From positions 1 to 24,216 of the forward strand of contig JAGUWT010000143.1 in the NCBI GenBank assembly GCA_020062205.1: a DNA stretch of 24,216 nt, in the 5' to 3' direction. The first letter of the stretch is position 1. Every line of letters begins with the position of its first letter. Shown piece after piece: positions 22,736-24,216 of the stretch. A program made the position numbers and the translations under genes. This stretch comes from Thermodesulfovibrionales bacterium (lineage in GTDB: Bacteria > Nitrospirota > Thermodesulfovibrionia > Thermodesulfovibrionales > SM23-35). The notes under the pieces are model-generated. The model was not told where the DNA came from and made no database searches. It saw only the letters and a program-made list of their open reading frames with translations.

Positions 22736-22844
22736 CCCCGTATCAAGTACGGGGCAGGTTCCTAATCCACCCTTCGACAAGCTCAGGGTGACAATTGTTA
22801 TGGTGAGCTTGTCGAACCATGGATTCCCCGATCAAGTCGGGGAA
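22736..22844. repeat. Cluster of three REP-like palindromes
   Basis: CCCCGTA-TCAAG-TACGGGG (22736-22754), TTCGACAAGCTCA / TGAGCTTGTCGAA (22773-22785 and 22804-22816) and TTCCCCGA-TCAAG-TCGGGGAA (22824-22844). The first and third share the same TCAAG loop. With the element at 22580 they fill the 466-base gap between feoB and the toxin-antitoxin genes; the rest (22860-22978) shows nothing I can name. Confidence 0.8.
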
Positions 22845-22979
22845 TGACAACAAGGAGCTAACTTTAAGTGAACTTTAACGGCGATATGATAATTGGCTTT
22901 AAATATACGCCAGTCGGTCATTTATGGACCTCCACACTAAAAATTATGCAACACTGATGGGTTGATATCGAGGCAGAAG

Positions 22980-23009
22980 TTGTATAGGTGCAAAATATTA
23001 TGTTATAAT
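22980..23009 (+). promoter_or_regulatory. Likely promoter of the MazE/MazF-type pair
   Basis: TTGTAT (22980-22985) and a perfect TATAAT (23004-23009) are 18 bp apart, giving a leader of about 19 bases with GGAG before the ATG at 23035. Confidence 0.6.
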
Positions 23010-23034
23010 TTATGAAAATATATTGGAGATATTT

Positions 23035-23286
23035 ATGCAGAAAATATCACATGATTTTGAGAGGATTACCATTTCCCTGCCTTCAACTCTTTCCAGGGAT
23101 ATTGATGAACTCAAGAAAGAACTCAATGTTTCAAAATCTGAAATCTTCAAAAGGGCATTTGAGAAGTTCTTGAGGGATTACAGGAAAAAGAAACTCAGAG
23201 AGATCGCAAGGAAAATGGTACAGGAATATAAAACAAACAAGGAGCTGACAGCGTTTCATTCTCTTGATCAGGAAGACTTTAGATGA
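23035..23286 (+). CDS. Ribbon-helix-helix antitoxin (MazE-like)
   Basis: An 83-residue protein with a ribbon-helix-helix DNA-binding fold: the strand RITISLPSTLSRDIDELKKE followed by NVSKSEIFKRAFEKFLRDY. The C-terminal 30 residues (MVQEYKTNKELTAFHS, SLDQEDFR) are typical of the toxin-wrapping tail. I chose the ATG at 23035 with GGAG six bases upstream; TTG at 23023 is the alternative. It overlaps the toxin start by 4 bp (ATGA). It should neutralise the toxin and repress the promoter at 22980-23009. It is flanked by repeats on both sides. Confidence 0.85.
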   Translation: MQKISHDFERITISLPSTLSRDIDELKKELNVSKSEIFKRAFEKFLRDYRKKKLREIARKMVQEYKTNKELTAFHSLDQEDFR

Positions 23287-23624
23287 AGCAAAGGGAAATA
23301 TGGTTAATAAACCTTGATCCCACGATGGGGGCTGAGATCAGGAAAACAAGACCCTGTGTTATTCTTAATGATGACAGCATAGGCATTCTCCCCCTGAAGG
23401 TAATCGCGCCAATAACAGATTTCAAAAAGAAATATGAAGATGTGCCGTGGATGGTTAAACTCACTCCAGATGCTTTTAATAATCTGGATAAGCTTTCTGT
23501 AATAGATTTGTTTCAGGTGAGATCTGTGGCTGAAGAACGGTTAATAAGACAGATAGGAACAATTAGCGAATCTGATCTCCATAACGCGATACAGGCATTA
23601 AAAATAGTATTCGGTATGACATAG
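23283..23624 (+). CDS. mazF: MazF/PemK-type endoribonuclease toxin
   Basis: A 113-residue toxin. The start KQREIWLINLDPTMGAEIRK with TRPCVILNDD is the classic MazF opening (G-E-I-W-x-x-x-L-P-x-x-G-x-E-I-x-K-T-R-P), and VIAPITDF, SVIDLFQVRSVAEERL and IGTIS are the usual later blocks. Members cleave mRNA at short sequences and stop growth. The catalytic arginine in KTRP and the threonine/serine in the middle block are present, so it looks active. Its start overlaps the antitoxin by 4 bp, so production is coupled to it. The cleavage site cannot be predicted from sequence. Confidence 0.93.
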   Translation: MKQREIWLINLDPTMGAEIRKTRPCVILNDDSIGILPLKVIAPITDFKKKYEDVPWMVKLTPDAFNNLDKLSVIDLFQVRSVAEERLIRQIGTISESDLHNAIQALKIVFGMT

Positions 23625-23728
23625 ATAATGGAGGGGAAATTGAATTGTATTGTGAAGATTATATACTTACTTATGAGGTAGTGGATACAAAGTAAGGTTC
23701 TCCCGGTTTTTGTGTGGAAATTATTGTC

Positions 23729-23776
23729 ATTCCCGCTTTCGGGAATCCTTCTGAACGATTGCGGACAAGCCGCAAT
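23729..23776. repeat. Two REP-like palindromes
   Basis: ATTCCCG-CTTT-CGGGAAT (23729-23746) and ATTGCGG-ACAAG-CCGCAAT (23758-23776). They belong to the repeat-rich gap 23625-23958, which also holds copy 2 of the MITE-like element and no coding sequence that I can support. Confidence 0.75.
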
Positions 23777-23841
23777 GACAGAAATCGTTAACAGGATATA
23801 GTTTTACTTATGGTTTTATTAGTAATCCAAGAAAAACAATT

Positions 23842-23945
23842 AGCCACAGAGAACACAGAGTTCACAGAGGGAAACAAAATTTTCCTTAATCTTTTTTAAA
23901 GATTCCATGCATTTCTCTGTATCCTCTGTGACCTCTGTGGCTTTT
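23842..23945. repeat. MITE-like inverted repeat element, copy 2
   Basis: Same orientation and nearly the same sequence as 22580-22684, with a handful of substitutions concentrated in the A+T-rich centre. Together the copies bracket the MazE/MazF-type pair. Confidence 0.8.
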
Positions 23946-23958
23946 AAAATGTATTCTT

Positions 23959-24216
23959 CTACTTAAAGCCAACGGTCACATCAAAATTGTATAGAACCCT
24001 TCCACCATGCCCGTCACTTATCTCAATGGTGACAGGATATTTGCCTGACTCCTTTTCTGTAATTTTCCATGTGATTAAACCGCTCGTTTTATCTATAACC
24101 ATACCTGCTGGCGCTTTCTTCAGATCATAAGTAAGTGTATCACCATCAGGATCAGTAGCTTTTACCTGATAGGAATAGATATTGTTCTCAAATTTTTCAA
24201 TGCCTTCATTGGAAGC
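23959..24216 (-). CDS. Ig/cadherin-like repeat protein, C-terminal part
   Basis: The window ends inside this minus-strand gene. The 85 visible residues form one complete beta-sandwich of the putative Ig / cadherin-like type: YQVKATDPDGDTLTYDLKKA, then GMVIDKTSGLITWKITEKES and VTIEISDGHGGRVLYNFDV, ending in VTVGFK. The D-P-D-G-D and D-G-H-G-G motifs usually bind calcium. Such repeats occur at the C-terminus of surface or secreted proteins; the rest, including any signal peptide, is outside the window. Read from the sequence in the frame ending with TAG. Confidence 0.75.
   Translation of the reverse strand, partial: ASNEGIEKFENNIYSYQVKATDPDGDTLTYDLKKAPAGMVIDKTSGLITWKITEKESGKYPVTIEISDGHGGRVLYNFDVTVGFK

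Noticed and set aside
22736..22844. Rho-independent terminator of feoB.
   Set aside because: The hairpins are about 180 bases or more after the stop and lack a following T-run; they fit dispersed REP-like palindromes better.

Overview
The window is a bacterial chromosome segment of low-to-moderate G+C. Gene content (fur-feoB, yajC-secD-secF, topA-dprA-argG, a 4Fe-4S protein) and the many short palindromic and heptamer repeats suggest an environmental Gram-negative lineage such as Nitrospirota or a deltaproteobacterial relative. No 16S or marker phylogeny is available here, so this placement is inference.

Region 1 (1-237) is the end of a chromosomal 4Fe-4S protein gene. Region 2 (268-8186) is a compact integrated element of about 7.9 kb. 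It lies between two perfect 53-bp direct repeats, which are the 3' part of a tRNA-Ala(GGC) gene. The intact tRNA sits at the right end on the minus strand, next to a tyrosine integrase that reads toward it. A second, 25-bp repeat (two TACTTCACA units) occurs just inside each end and looks like integrase arm-type sites. Cargo includes a RadC/JAB protein, a TumE/TumA-like toxin-antitoxin pair, a gene behind a possible RNA switch, a DUF5659-like protein, a zinc-ribbon protein, a phage-type replication protein, a PC4-domain protein, small unknown genes (two with a good ribosome binding site but an ATA codon where the start should be), an excisionase-like HTH protein and an XRE-like regulator with a leaderless promoter. 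No capsid, terminase or conjugation gene is seen. It may be a phage satellite or a replicating integrative element.

Region 3 (8212-19753) is core chromosome: recJ, secF, secD, yajC, an inositol-monophosphatase-like gene, topA, dprA and argG on the minus strand, with one plus-strand membrane protein gene. Arrays of 7-bp units pepper this stretch, both between genes and inside recJ and topA, where they are translated as extra peptide. Two arrays have the same architecture of four units facing four inverted units: one between secF and recJ, the other inside topA.

Region 4 (19754-22556) is an iron-uptake operon: a repeat-rich leader, a promoter with a Fur box over the start site, fur, and an overlapping feoB. 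Region 5 (22557-24216) is a MazE/MazF-type toxin-antitoxin pair bracketed by two near-identical copies of a 104-105-bp inverted-repeat element and several REP-like palindromes. It is followed by the C-terminal end of a minus-strand gene for an Ig/cadherin-like surface protein.
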